From the NCBI GenBank assembly GCA_946479855.1, contig CAMLHL010000012.1, positions 1-46,019 on the forward strand: 46,019 nucleotides of DNA, written 5' to 3'. Origin of the DNA: an uncultured Pseudomonadota bacterium. GTDB lineage: Bacteria > Pseudomonadota > Gammaproteobacteria > Burkholderiales > Rhodocyclaceae. A program made the position numbers and the translations under genes. The notes below the pieces were generated by a model. The model was not told the DNA's origin. It was given only the letters and a program-made list of their open reading frames with translations, and searched no databases. How positions within the stretch are numbered: position 1 is the stretch's first letter; each line of letters opens with the position of its first letter. Shown here piece after piece: positions 35,517 to 43,637 of this stretch.

Positions 35517-35550
35517 CCAAAAAAATCCCGCCAACGATCAGGGGCGGGAT
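35517..35550 (-). terminator. Rho-independent terminator for the small lipoprotein gene
   Basis: On the minus strand ATCCCGCC pairs with GGCGGGAT (35525-35532 and 35543-35550) across a ten-base loop. A run of seven T then follows. It is about 60 bases beyond the lipoprotein stop. Confidence 0.75.
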
Positions 35551-35608
35551 AGAGGCAAAGGTCGACAGGATGGTTGGCGAGACGAGGACAGTCCCGTGAA
35601 CGCGTTGC

Positions 35609-35890
35609 TCAGTAGGCTTTTTTCGCGTCGTTCTGCTGAGCCGTCGGTGATGACGCATTCTCCGGTGACGGAACGGCTGGCTGTGGTGCTGGTGTTGCAG
35701 CCGGCTCGCTGCTGCTGGGGGTTCCGGGGGCACCGGCGGCTGGCGGGGCGCTCTCCAGAGTCTTGTCCGGGCTCATCGCCTGTTTTTCCTGGCCAGGGAC
35801 TGCTGCGGTAGGTGACTGCTCGCCCCGGTCGCAGGCCAACAACAGCAGAGGCAGAATGAGGGCAGCGACAAATGTGGTTTTGGTGTGCAT
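35609..35890 (-). CDS. Small lipoprotein with Pro/Ala-rich linker
   Basis: This 93-residue protein has a lipoprotein signal (basic start, hydrophobic core, LLLLAC lipobox near residue 20). The mature part is a low-complexity Pro/Ala/Ser/Glu linker with no folded domain. The mature Cys would be lipid-modified, and it is probably on the outer or inner membrane. It lies downstream of, and 70 bases from, the MlaC-like gene on the same strand. No function can be given. Confidence 0.75.
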   Translation of the reverse strand: MHTKTTFVAALILPLLLLACDRGEQSPTAAVPGQEKQAMSPDKTLESAPPAAGAPGTPSSSEPAATPAPQPAVPSPENASSPTAQQNDAKKAY

Positions 35891-35960
35891 GGGTACTTAC
35901 TCCTTTGCTGGGTGGTGATGCGGATTGCAGATTTAATTTCCTCGGTTAATAGCTCCTCCC

Positions 35961-36599
35961 TTATGCGCCAGGCGGTTGATCGGTAGTGCCTTTCCGGTTC
36001 TTTTCCTCCAAAGCCTTGAGCAAGCCCGTAACGCCGCCCTTTTCGACTTCAGTGGCGAAACTGCTGCGATAGTTGGTTACCAGGCTGATGTTGGCGACGG
36101 CTACATCAAAGACCTTCCAGCCACTACCGGTCTTTGCCAGGCTGTAGTCCAGAGGAATCGGTTGGGCGCCGGGTTTGTTGATCTGGCTGCGTACGACCAC
36201 TTCGTCGCCACCGGCTTGCTTGGCCGATGGCTTAAAGCTGACGGTCTGGTCCCGATAGGCGGTCAGCGAATTGGCGTAAGTGCGTACGAGCAGGGTATGA
36301 AATTCGCCAATTAGTGCCTCGCGCTGTTTGGCATCTGCCTGCTGCCAGGCCCGTCCGACAGCGAGACTGGTCATGCGCGAGAAATCGAAATGGGGCGCCA
36401 CCTTTTTTTCAATCAGACTCATCGCGCGCTGCTTGTTGCCAGATTGAATGCCCTTGTCCTGCCGCAGTATGGTCAACACTTCCTCGGTCACACCTTTGAC
36501 CAATTCATCGGGAGCGACACTGTCAGCCCGGCCAGTGCCGGGAAATAGGAAGAAAACTGGCAGGAGCCAGATAAGAGATTTCAGGAATTTCAGGATCAT
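35961..36599 (-). CDS. MlaC/Ttg2D-like phospholipid-binding protein
   Basis: This 212-residue protein has a signal peptide ending near GTGRADS and the MlaC/Ttg2 domain: TEEVLTILRQD, KVAPHFDFSRMTSLAVGRAWQQA, FHTLLVRTYANSL, DYSLAKTGSGWKVFDVAVANISLVTNYRSSFATEV. MlaC carries phospholipids between outer and inner membrane. I chose the ATG at 36599 with a GGAGG site. The other mla genes are not present, so this is a stand-alone copy and may serve another lipid (for example hopanoid or quinone) or an unlinked transporter. Confidence 0.9.
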   Translation of the reverse strand: MILKFLKSLIWLLPVFFLFPGTGRADSVAPDELVKGVTEEVLTILRQDKGIQSGNKQRAMSLIEKKVAPHFDFSRMTSLAVGRAWQQADAKQREALIGEFHTLLVRTYANSLTAYRDQTVSFKPSAKQAGGDEVVVRSQINKPGAQPIPLDYSLAKTGSGWKVFDVAVANISLVTNYRSSFATEVEKGGVTGLLKALEEKNRKGTTDQPPGA

Positions 36600-36926
36600 G
36601 CTGCCCTCCTTCATCGTTAGTCCCGTTGGGGGAGCGGGAATCGCTTCGCCGTCCTGGCGTGGCGGAACCTACGGGTTGATTTCATCCTAGCCGGGCGAAT
36701 CGATGAACAATGTCGGAGACGGACGATTTGCTTGTAGGAGAATTCCTGCACCAGCAGGAACGGGATGACGATGAATTTTCCCGCAATCCATTGCTCTAAA
36801 CGATAGTGAATCGCATGAACGCTGTAGCTCTGCGTCACTGGTTTCCCAGGAGGCCAGTTTATAGCGCTGCCTGTCGCCAGGTGATATCGGTTCCGAAGCA
36901 CAACGCACGGAAAGAGAGGATTTGCC
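36600..36926. other. Divergent promoter region with a perfect hairpin
   Basis: This gap of about 330 bases between the MlaC-like gene and the NarL-type regulator has no gene. TTCCTGC at 36743-36749 and GCAGGAA at 36754-36760 form a perfect 7-base inverted repeat around ACCA. This is a possible operator, but no regulator is assigned. Confidence 0.4.
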
Positions 36927-37562
36927 GTGGTTAATGTCGCGATTGTCGATGATCATGAAATTGTCCGTGCCGGGTTACGCGAAATTCTCGCCAATGAAAT
37001 CGGCATCAGCATTGCCTTCGAAGCCGCCTCTGGCGAGGAGGCGTTATCCCGTTTGCAGGAAACCCCGTGTGATGTTCTTCTCCTCGACCTTGCCTTGCCC
37101 GGGCAGAGCGGGGTTGACGTGCTGCGCACCCTGCGCCAGCGCTATCCTGAGTTGCGGGTGCTGGTGCTGACCGGCTACCCGGAAGAGCGCTACGCACTGA
37201 CCATGCTCCGCCATGGCGCCAACGGCTATCTGTGCAAGGAATGTGGCCAGGACGAGTTGCTTCGGGCCGTACGCACGCTGGCCCAGAACCACCGCTACCT
37301 GTCGCCGCGCATGTCCGAATTACTCGCCGACGAAATTGCCGGCAACGCTACGGGCGCCGCTCACGATCTACTCTCCGAGCGTGAGCTCCAGGTATTTTTG
37401 CATCTCGCCCGCGGGCAGTCGGTTTCCGAAATCGGCAAGGCGCTGCATCTCAGCATCAAGACGGTGAGCACCTATCGTTCCCGCCTGCTCGACAAGCTGG
37501 GGGTGGCAAGTAATGCCGAACTCGCGACTTATGCGGTGCGTAATGGCCTGATGGCCGACTGA
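36927..37562 (+). CDS. NarL/FixJ-family response regulator
   Basis: This 211-residue protein has a receiver domain (VDDHEIV acidic pair, phospho-Asp in LLLDLALPGQSG, Lys in YLCKECGQDEL) and a C-terminal LuxR-type helix-turn-helix (LSERELQVFLHLARGQSVSEI and HLSIKTVSTYRSRLLDKLGV). It would bind DNA after phosphorylation by a partner kinase. It starts at GTG 36927 with an AGAGAGGA ribosome site. The partner kinase is not adjacent. A stand-alone PAS protein gene is convergent, 15 bases away. Confidence 0.92.
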   Translation: MVNVAIVDDHEIVRAGLREILANEIGISIAFEAASGEEALSRLQETPCDVLLLDLALPGQSGVDVLRTLRQRYPELRVLVLTGYPEERYALTMLRHGANGYLCKECGQDELLRAVRTLAQNHRYLSPRMSELLADEIAGNATGAAHDLLSERELQVFLHLARGQSVSEIGKALHLSIKTVSTYRSRLLDKLGVASNAELATYAVRNGLMAD

Positions 37563-37577
37563 AAGCAGGGCTGGTCG

Positions 37578-38009
37578 TCAATTTTTCGGGAGTTGGGCAA
37601 GTTGCTCGCGTAGAGCGCGCTCTTGCAAGTGGCGTTGGGTGGCATCACGGGCTACGGCAACCGAACCTATAACGTGGTCAGTACCGTCGGTGATGAGGGA
37701 AAAGCTCATTTCGACGTAAATCGTCTGGCCGCTTCCCGTCAATGCCCGCGTGATGGTGGCTTGCCCACCCAGCCGCGTCTTGCCGAGGGTCATGGCACGA
37801 TTGAATCCCGTCCAGTGGGCGTCTCGCAAGCGCTCCGGGATGATCAGATTCAGACTTTGTCCGACCGCCTGGGCGCGATCAAAGCCGAAGAGTGCCGCAG
37901 CCGCCTGGTTCCATTGGCGAATGACGCCTTGCCTGTCCGAGTAGATCAGCGCATCGCCCATTTGCTCGGTGATCAGGCGAAAAATATCCGATGGTTCACA
38001 ACTAGTCAT
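37578..38009 (-). CDS. Stand-alone PAS-domain protein
   Basis: This 143-residue protein is almost entirely one PAS fold: DALIYSDRQGVIRQWNQAAAALFGFDRAQAVGQ, SLNLIIPERLR, MTLGKTRLGGQATITRAL and IGSVAVARDATQ in essence. It has no output domain. A 'NW'-like region and His residues could hold a cofactor (haem or flavin), but the key residues are not certain. It may sense redox or a ligand and act by contact with a kinase or with the PAS-EAL protein upstream. Confidence 0.85.
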   Translation of the reverse strand: MTSCEPSDIFRLITEQMGDALIYSDRQGVIRQWNQAAAALFGFDRAQAVGQSLNLIIPERLRDAHWTGFNRAMTLGKTRLGGQATITRALTGSGQTIYVEMSFSLITDGTDHVIGSVAVARDATQRHLQERALREQLAQLPKN

Positions 38010-38147
38010 GGGTTCCTCAATTTGTCAGCCGACTGATCTTTGCCTGGCATGGCGTTTTCTGGTTTAGCCCGGGCTGGCTGGATCGGACTCGGCTCGATGA
38101 TATGGATCGCCTTGTTCTCGGGGGGATTCGTTGCTGTCGCCCGGGCC

Positions 38148-39779
38148 TTATCCCGCTTCGATCAGGCGATGGAACTCCAGCGGCGACACCGGGCGGCTAT
38201 ATAAAAATCCTTGGCACAGATCGACCCCCAGAGCGGTCAACAGTTCAGCCTGTCTTTCGTTTTCAACGCCTTCCGCAATGGTGCTTAGGCCCAGCGCGTC
38301 CGCCATGGAGACTATCGCCGTGGCGATGGCCTGCGCATCCTTGCTGTCCGGCAAATCCCGGACGAAAGCGATGTCGATTTTGAGAGAGTCGATCGGGAAC
38401 TGGCGGAGGTAGCTTAGCGAGGAGTAACCGGTACCGAAGTCGTCGAGGGAGATGCCTGCCCCGAGCGCCTTGATTTCCTGCAGTTTCGAATTGACCAGTT
38501 GTACATCCTGGGCGGCAACGGACTCGGTGAGCTCGACCACCAGTTTGTGCGGTGCGACGCCGCACTCCTCGAGCGCGAGGCGGATACGTTGCACCATGTC
38601 CGGATGGTAAAAATCCAGCGCCGAAAAGTTGACTGCAACCGAGATCGACGGATCGACGCATCGTGAAACTTCTGCCAGCGCCTGACGTAGCATCCAGTCG
38701 GTAATCCCGCCCACAAGCCCTAGCCGTTCGGCGACCGGGATGAATTCGCTGGGCGGCACCGTACCCAGTTCCAGATCACACCATCGAACCAGGGCTTCCG
38801 CTCCGGTAATCCGGAGGTCAGACAGCCGGACCTTGGGTTGAAGGACCAGTGACAGCTGGTTATTCGCCACCGCCTCGCGAATGCGGGTTTCGATCTGCAA
38901 CTCTCGCCGTGAGGAACGGTGCAATTCGTCGGTGAATTCATTGATTCCACCCTTTCCCGATACGCTCGCCCGGTCACAGGCCCATTGCGCTGTCCGCAGC
39001 AGTTGCTCGAACTGGCCAACCGGTTGGGAAATGCCAAAGGTGGCCGTCAATCGGCAGTGCATCGTTCCCTGGGCAAATGGCTGTCTGAGGATTTCTGCGA
39101 GAGCGGCAACCCGTCCGCCGACATTGTCCGGCATCAGGATGGCAAAGGTGTCTTCGCGAACGCGGGCTGCGACTTCTCGAGAATCCAAAAAACGACTGAC
39201 CCGTTCTGCCAGTTCCTTAAGCGTCGAGATGCTCCAGTGCTCGCCGTAGATGATCGAAAAGCGACGGAATTCTTCCAGCCGGAACACGACGACCGTTGCT
39301 TGCTCCGCCATTGGCCGGGCACATTTTTCGGCAAACCCCCTGTAGTTCAGAAGCCCGCTTTCCACGTCGTGGAGGGCCAGGTAGCGCATCCGGTCCTCCG
39401 ATCGTTGGCGTTCGCTCATGTCGCGGACGAAACCGGTGAAGTAGCGTTTTTCCTGCCGCATGAAGGCGGAAATGCCCACCTCGACCGGGAAACGAGTCCC
39501 GTCCTTGCGCTCGCCATCGAGGCGTTGCCCCCTGCCGAGCACATGCTTGACCCCTCTGTCGGGGCGAAAGGCCTTCAGAAATCCGTCATGTTTTTCCTTG
39601 ATCGGCGAGGGAACGATGATCGAAATGTTGGCCCCGAGAAATTCGTCCTTGGTCCACCCGAACATGTTGACCGCCGCCGCATTGACGTCGACGATCAGAC
39701 CCCGCTCGTCGATGGTAAAAACCGCGTCCAGACTGGTTCCCAGTATCGAAGTGATTGCAATGCCGTCGTAAGGGAACAT
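38148..39779 (-). CDS. PAS-GGDEF-EAL protein with degenerate GGDEF
   Basis: This 543-residue protein has an N-terminal PAS domain, then a GGDEF-like domain whose signature is changed to REDTF (VREDTFAILMP), and a C-terminal EAL domain. The latter has GAEALVRW, VVELTESV, DDFGTGYSSLSYL, KIDIAFVRDL, IAEGVE and QGFLYSRP, all expected for activity. It is probably a c-di-GMP phosphodiesterase regulated by the PAS domain, with a non-catalytic GGDEF. I chose the ATG at 39779, which has an AAGGAGG site and follows the ferredoxin-reductase stop by 58 bases. The upstream longer frame overlaps that gene. Confidence 0.9.
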   Translation of the reverse strand: MFPYDGIAITSILGTSLDAVFTIDERGLIVDVNAAAVNMFGWTKDEFLGANISIIVPSPIKEKHDGFLKAFRPDRGVKHVLGRGQRLDGERKDGTRFPVEVGISAFMRQEKRYFTGFVRDMSERQRSEDRMRYLALHDVESGLLNYRGFAEKCARPMAEQATVVVFRLEEFRRFSIIYGEHWSISTLKELAERVSRFLDSREVAARVREDTFAILMPDNVGGRVAALAEILRQPFAQGTMHCRLTATFGISQPVGQFEQLLRTAQWACDRASVSGKGGINEFTDELHRSSRRELQIETRIREAVANNQLSLVLQPKVRLSDLRITGAEALVRWCDLELGTVPPSEFIPVAERLGLVGGITDWMLRQALAEVSRCVDPSISVAVNFSALDFYHPDMVQRIRLALEECGVAPHKLVVELTESVAAQDVQLVNSKLQEIKALGAGISLDDFGTGYSSLSYLRQFPIDSLKIDIAFVRDLPDSKDAQAIATAIVSMADALGLSTIAEGVENERQAELLTALGVDLCQGFLYSRPVSPLEFHRLIEAG

Positions 39780-39837
39780 GCCTTCCTCCTTGAGTCCAGT
39801 CGTCCACTCCGCCACGGGCACTACCGCGGGTTGGCCT

Positions 39838-40560
39838 TCAGTAGCCGTAGAAGCCTTCACTGCGGATGTCATCGTCCTCGACACCCGTTTCGTTCAACAG
39901 GTCTTGCATGGCCTCGACAAACTTGGGCGGGCCTGCAAGATAGTAAATCGGGGTTGGCTGGCCGGCTGCGACATGCGTCAACATCCCGGCATCAATCTGC
40001 CCCGTCGGCCCAGACCATGGCTGTTTCGATTGGTGGAGCTGGGTCATCGTCGCGATCAGTTGCAAGTTGGCCATTTGCCCCGCCAGCGTCTGCAGTTCTG
40101 CCAGAAATGCGGCATCTTCGGGGCGGCGGTTGGAATAGATCAGGGTGAAACTTTGCGCCAGCTGGTCCTTTGCCGCCTGCCGCAGGATGCTGACAAACGG
40201 CGTAATGCCGATTCCTCCGGCGAGGATGATCGCCGGATGTTGCCGGTTGTTGTGCAGGGTCAGGTTGCCGAAGGGCCCTTCAAGGTCGACGTCGGTGCCG
40301 GCTGACAGTGTGGCCAGCGCTTGCTTGAAGGGACTGCCGCGCATCCGTGTCGCAATCGTCAGGCAGTTTTCACTGGGGGCGCTAACGATCGAGAAGGTGT
40401 GGCGGGCGGGCAGCGCATCATGGGTGGTGTGCCCCGGCAGGATCAGGTCGATCGCCTGACCCGCCTTGAAGTGGAAGTTGTCCGGCTTTTCGAAGTGAAA
40501 TGCCATGGTGCCGGCAGCGACTGGCTCGCTGCCTTTGAATCGTGCCTGGTAGGTGCTCAT
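39838..40560 (-). CDS. Ferredoxin-NADP reductase-like flavoprotein
   Basis: This 240-residue protein has the FAD/NAD(P) fold: an FAD-binding RHTFSIVSAP motif, GGIGITPFVSILRQ for NAD(P), IYSNRRPEDAAF, LAGPPKFVEAM and a C-terminal aromatic end (SEGFYGY). It would pass electrons between NAD(P)H and a partner. It lies 36 bases after the cytochrome c gene in the same operon. The cytochrome is periplasmic while this protein has no signal peptide, so a direct contact is not simple. Confidence 0.9.
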   Translation of the reverse strand: MSTYQARFKGSEPVAAGTMAFHFEKPDNFHFKAGQAIDLILPGHTTHDALPARHTFSIVSAPSENCLTIATRMRGSPFKQALATLSAGTDVDLEGPFGNLTLHNNRQHPAIILAGGIGITPFVSILRQAAKDQLAQSFTLIYSNRRPEDAAFLAELQTLAGQMANLQLIATMTQLHQSKQPWSGPTGQIDAGMLTHVAAGQPTPIYYLAGPPKFVEAMQDLLNETGVEDDDIRSEGFYGY

Positions 40561-40596
40561 GGTTCTGCTCCTGGCCGTGGGTGATGCAGTGTCCGC

Positions 40597-41043
40597 CTAC
40601 TTGATCTGCTTCGCCGAATTCGCTTGAAATGCCTGGCATCTGGGTTCCCGACCCGCTTCGCGTAAATAGAGGATCAGGTCGTGACGCTCTCGATCATCCT
40701 TAACCCCATCGTATCCCATCGCCGTACCCGGGATTGCCATGACAGGCGATTTTAGGAAGCGATCCAGGTTTTCCTCCGTCCAGATCAGTTTAGATCGCCG
40801 CATGGCCGGTGAATAGGAAAATCCTGGAACGCTGCCGGCACGGCGGCCAATCAGGCCGCAATGCCGGGGACCGGTTCGATCGCTATCGAGCGCATGGCAG
40901 GCGGCGCAGCGTTCATAGACCCGGGCTCCCCGAGCATAGGCTTCGGAATCTTTCGACAGCCCCTCCTGGTCAGCCGGGGCAAGCGCGGACAGCATCAGTA
41001 ATGCCAGCGTGATTGCCGCCTGCCACGGTCTACGTGATTTCAT
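40597..41043 (-). CDS. Periplasmic class I cytochrome c
   Basis: This 148-residue protein has a signal peptide, heme-binding CAACH at residues 46-50, GPRHCGLIGRRAG, and a methionine ligand candidate in GTAMGYDG. This is the layout of cytochrome c2-type small carriers. The C-terminal end has an extra Cys near residue 136 (EPRCQAF). I chose the ATG at 41043. The longer frame upstream crosses the ferritin-like gene. It sits between ferritin-like and reductase genes. Confidence 0.9.
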   Translation of the reverse strand: MKSRRPWQAAITLALLMLSALAPADQEGLSKDSEAYARGARVYERCAACHALDSDRTGPRHCGLIGRRAGSVPGFSYSPAMRRSKLIWTEENLDRFLKSPVMAIPGTAMGYDGVKDDRERHDLILYLREAGREPRCQAFQANSAKQIK

Positions 41044-41059
41044 GGTCAATTTTCCACGA

Positions 41060-41635
41060 TCAGGAAACAAAGGCATCGGGAACCGGCGCGTCGCCGACGG
41101 CGTTGCGTAAGATCGCCCAGTGCATCGCTTCATCGCCAAGTATGCTGCCGGCGGCTTTCGCCAGATCCCGGTTGCCAAATATGGGAATGGCCCCGAGGTA
41201 GGCGCTGACGGCACCCTTTTCGAGCGACGCGGCAAAGCGCAAGACATCGGTCTGGTTTTTCAGGGTCTCCAGTGGAAAGTTGTATTTATCCTTGGCTGAA
41301 ACGGCATGGCCGCCGAGTTTCTTGATGGTGTTCGAGAGCAGTTCGGCGTGCTGCTTGTGGTGCCCCTGGAAGGTGACGGCCAGATCCAGGACCGGTTTCT
41401 GCAACAATCCGCTCTCGGCCCCGACCTGATAGGCGGCAATCGCCTCCAGTTCGGCTCCCAGGGCAGTGTTGAGGATGCGCAGGTCCGATTCGGCGCCCTT
41501 GCCTGATTTGGCGGCCAGCGCCTCCCGGCCTGAGAGCAGGGCGACGGCAGTGCCCGACAGCATCAGGCCGGAACGGGTAAGAAAGGCACGACGGGGCATG
41601 ACCGTCGAAAGTTCTTGGGTGATCAGCAAGCTCAT
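41060..41635 (-). CDS. Tat-exported ferritin-like protein
   Basis: This 191-residue protein has a twin-arginine-like signal (PRRAFLTRSG at residues 14-23, then a hydrophobic stretch ending near ALAAK). A four-helix ferritin-like domain follows, with candidate metal Glu/His in LGAELEAIAAYQ, FQGHHKQHAELL, ASLEKGAVSAYLG and GDEAMHWAIL. Such DUF4439-type proteins probably bind a di-iron centre in the periplasm. The ATG follows an AGGAGA site. It is the second gene after the ECF sigma gene, separated by 30 bases. Confidence 0.85.
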   Translation of the reverse strand: MSLLITQELSTVMPRRAFLTRSGLMLSGTAVALLSGREALAAKSGKGAESDLRILNTALGAELEAIAAYQVGAESGLLQKPVLDLAVTFQGHHKQHAELLSNTIKKLGGHAVSAKDKYNFPLETLKNQTDVLRFAASLEKGAVSAYLGAIPIFGNRDLAKAAGSILGDEAMHWAILRNAVGDAPVPDAFVS

Positions 41636-41665
41636 GATGTTTCTCCTGGTGGTGAGCGATGGCGC

Positions 41666-42355
41666 TCAAGCGGTGGGTTGCTGCAAACGATCGAGAACAC
41701 CCGCAACGATCCGATCGCAACGATCGCCGGCAAAGGAGAAGGCATCTCCAAAGACGACGTCGATATCCTTGGCGAGCGCTGCACTAAGTAAATGCCGCGC
41801 CCGGAAAAAACGTGTACGAACCGTGGCTTCCGGAATATCAAGCACCTCGGCGGTTTCTTCGACATTGAGTTCCTCGACCCCGCGCAGGACAAAAACTTCG
41901 CGATAGAGGTCTGGCAGCCGGTCAATATGGGATTCCAGCAGCAGGCGCAATTCGCTGTTCGAGGCTGCCGATTCCGGCGTGCTTGAAAGACTCTCGCCCA
42001 TGTCATGAACCTCCTCGCGGGATGAATCGGTCACCTCCGCAAATATCGCGTTATCGCGGTTTTGGCGGTGCTTTCCCCGAATCGCCAGATTGACGACGAT
42101 TCTGATCAGCCAGGTCGACAGCTTGGCCTCGCCACGAAAGCTCGGCATGGCACGGTAGGCAAGCAGGTAGGCCTCCTGCACCACGTCCTCGGCCGCGGAA
42201 TCATTACGCAGAATGCTGCGTGCCGTGCGAAACAGTGTCTGGTTGTGGCGCCGCATCAGCGTCTTGAACGCTTCCTGGTCGCCGGTGGCCACACGTTGTG
42301 CCAAATCGATATCCGCCGAATGCTGCTGTATTGCCAGATTGCTGTCGGGGGGCAT
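41666..42355 (-). CDS. ECF-type RNA polymerase sigma factor
   Basis: This 229-residue protein has region 2 (FKTLMRRHNQTLFRTARSIL, DAAEDVVQEAYLLAYR in essence, STWLIRIVVNLAI) and region 4 (LPDLYREVFVLRGVEELNVEETAEVLDIPEATVRTRFFRAR in essence). This makes it an extracytoplasmic-function sigma factor. I chose the ATG at 42355, which follows GGAG. A longer frame starts 15 codons upstream. No anti-sigma gene is adjacent, and the acidic linker of about 35 residues between regions is long. It probably drives its own operon with the ferritin-like, cytochrome and flavoprotein genes, which is inference. Confidence 0.9.
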   Translation of the reverse strand: MPPDSNLAIQQHSADIDLAQRVATGDQEAFKTLMRRHNQTLFRTARSILRNDSAAEDVVQEAYLLAYRAMPSFRGEAKLSTWLIRIVVNLAIRGKHRQNRDNAIFAEVTDSSREEVHDMGESLSSTPESAASNSELRLLLESHIDRLPDLYREVFVLRGVEELNVEETAEVLDIPEATVRTRFFRARHLLSAALAKDIDVVFGDAFSFAGDRCDRIVAGVLDRLQQPTA

Positions 42356-42722
42356 GACGCTTCTCCATTCTCGCTGTTGTTGAACCATTGGATGCAACAC
42401 CGGTTCGCTACGTTTCGAGTTCTACAGAAAATTGTGCGTTTTTCTCAATATCCCTGATTTCTTTCCGGGCCGCCCTTGTCTTTGGCGGGCGGGCCGGTTG
42501 CTGCCGCGATGGCGAGGCGCAGATGGGCGAGCCATGCCAGAACGAGCCGGACGGCGTGACAAGCGGCGCCTATGCAGTGAGCGGATGATTCGCGGCGATG
42601 GCCGGATTTTCCCGGCGACGGCCGAAGGCTCCTTTTGTGCGCCGGTTGCCGCTTTTTCCCGGTGAGCCACTAGAATTGTCGGCTTGCCAACCAGTGCGGC
42701 TTCAGGGTCGCTGTTCGCCACG

Positions 42723-43637
42723 ATGAGTGCTCAGGGCATTTCCTACCGGGGTCGTTTTGCGCCGTCGCCGACCGGCCCCCTGCATTTCGGTTCGCTGGTC
42801 GCTGCCGTCGGCAGCTATCTCGATGCCCGCTCGCAGGGGGGCGAATGGCTGGTCCGCATGGAGGATGTCGATACACCGCGCAACGTGGCGGGGGCGGCCG
42901 AGGCGATCCTGGCGACCCTGGAAGCCTTCGGTTTCGAATGGGACGGCCCGGTGTTGTTCCAGAGCCAGCGCCTCGATGCCTATGCGGCAGCGCTGGAGAC
43001 GCTGAAGCGCCGGGGGCTGGCTTACGGTTGCACATGCTCGCGCAAGGAGATTGCCGATGCGGCAACGCGTCCGGCCATCGACGGAGGCCTGGTTTATCCG
43101 GGCACCTGCCGGAGCGGCCTGCCGGTCGCTCGTCAGGCACGCGCCTGGCGCCTACGCGTGAACGACGACGAAATTGCCTTCGACGATCGTGTGCAGGGCC
43201 GGGTCACCCAGCACCTGGCGGGCGATGTTGGTGACTTCGTATTACGGCGTGCCGACGGCCTGTTCGCCTATCAGCTGGCCGTTACGGTCGACGACGAATT
43301 TCAGGGCATTTCCAGCATCGTCCGCGGGGCCGATTTGCTGGCTTCGACGCCCCGCCAGATCTGGTTGCAGCGTTGTCTCGGCTTCGCTACGCCGGCCTAT
43401 GCCCATCTGCCGATCGCCACCAATGCGGCCGGCGAAAAGCTCTCCAAGCAGACCCGGGCGCCAGCGTTGCGCCCGGCCCTGGCGTCGGCCGAACTGGTGC
43501 AGGCGTTTCGTTTTCTCGGTCAGCCGGCGCCAGCTGAGCTGGCCCGGGCTTCGGTGGCCGCGGTATGGCTCTGGGCGAAGGCCAACTGGTCCTTTACGGC
43601 AATTCCTCGCCAGCCGGCGATCGTTCTTCCGGCGTAG
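42723..43637 (+). CDS. gluQ: Glutamyl-Q tRNA(Asp) synthetase
   Basis: This 304-residue protein resembles the catalytic part of glutamyl-tRNA synthetase but lacks the anticodon-binding domain. It has FAPSPTGPLHFGSL (HIGH-type), WLVRMEDVDTPR, zinc ligands in GCTCSRKEI and YPGTC, DFVLRRADGLFAYQLAVTVDD and KLSKQ (KMSKS-type). It attaches glutamate to the queuosine base of tRNA-Asp. I chose the ATG at 42723. A TTG 39 bases earlier is possible. Its 3' end overlaps the convergent clsB gene by 44 bases. Confidence 0.95.
   Translation: MSAQGISYRGRFAPSPTGPLHFGSLVAAVGSYLDARSQGGEWLVRMEDVDTPRNVAGAAEAILATLEAFGFEWDGPVLFQSQRLDAYAAALETLKRRGLAYGCTCSRKEIADAATRPAIDGGLVYPGTCRSGLPVARQARAWRLRVNDDEIAFDDRVQGRVTQHLAGDVGDFVLRRADGLFAYQLAVTVDDEFQGISSIVRGADLLASTPRQIWLQRCLGFATPAYAHLPIATNAAGEKLSKQTRAPALRPALASAELVQAFRFLGQPAPAELARASVAAVWLWAKANWSFTAIPRQPAIVLPA

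Noticed and set aside
41044..41247. Longer start for the cytochrome c gene
   Set aside because: The extension overlaps the ferritin-like gene and would hide the signal peptide.
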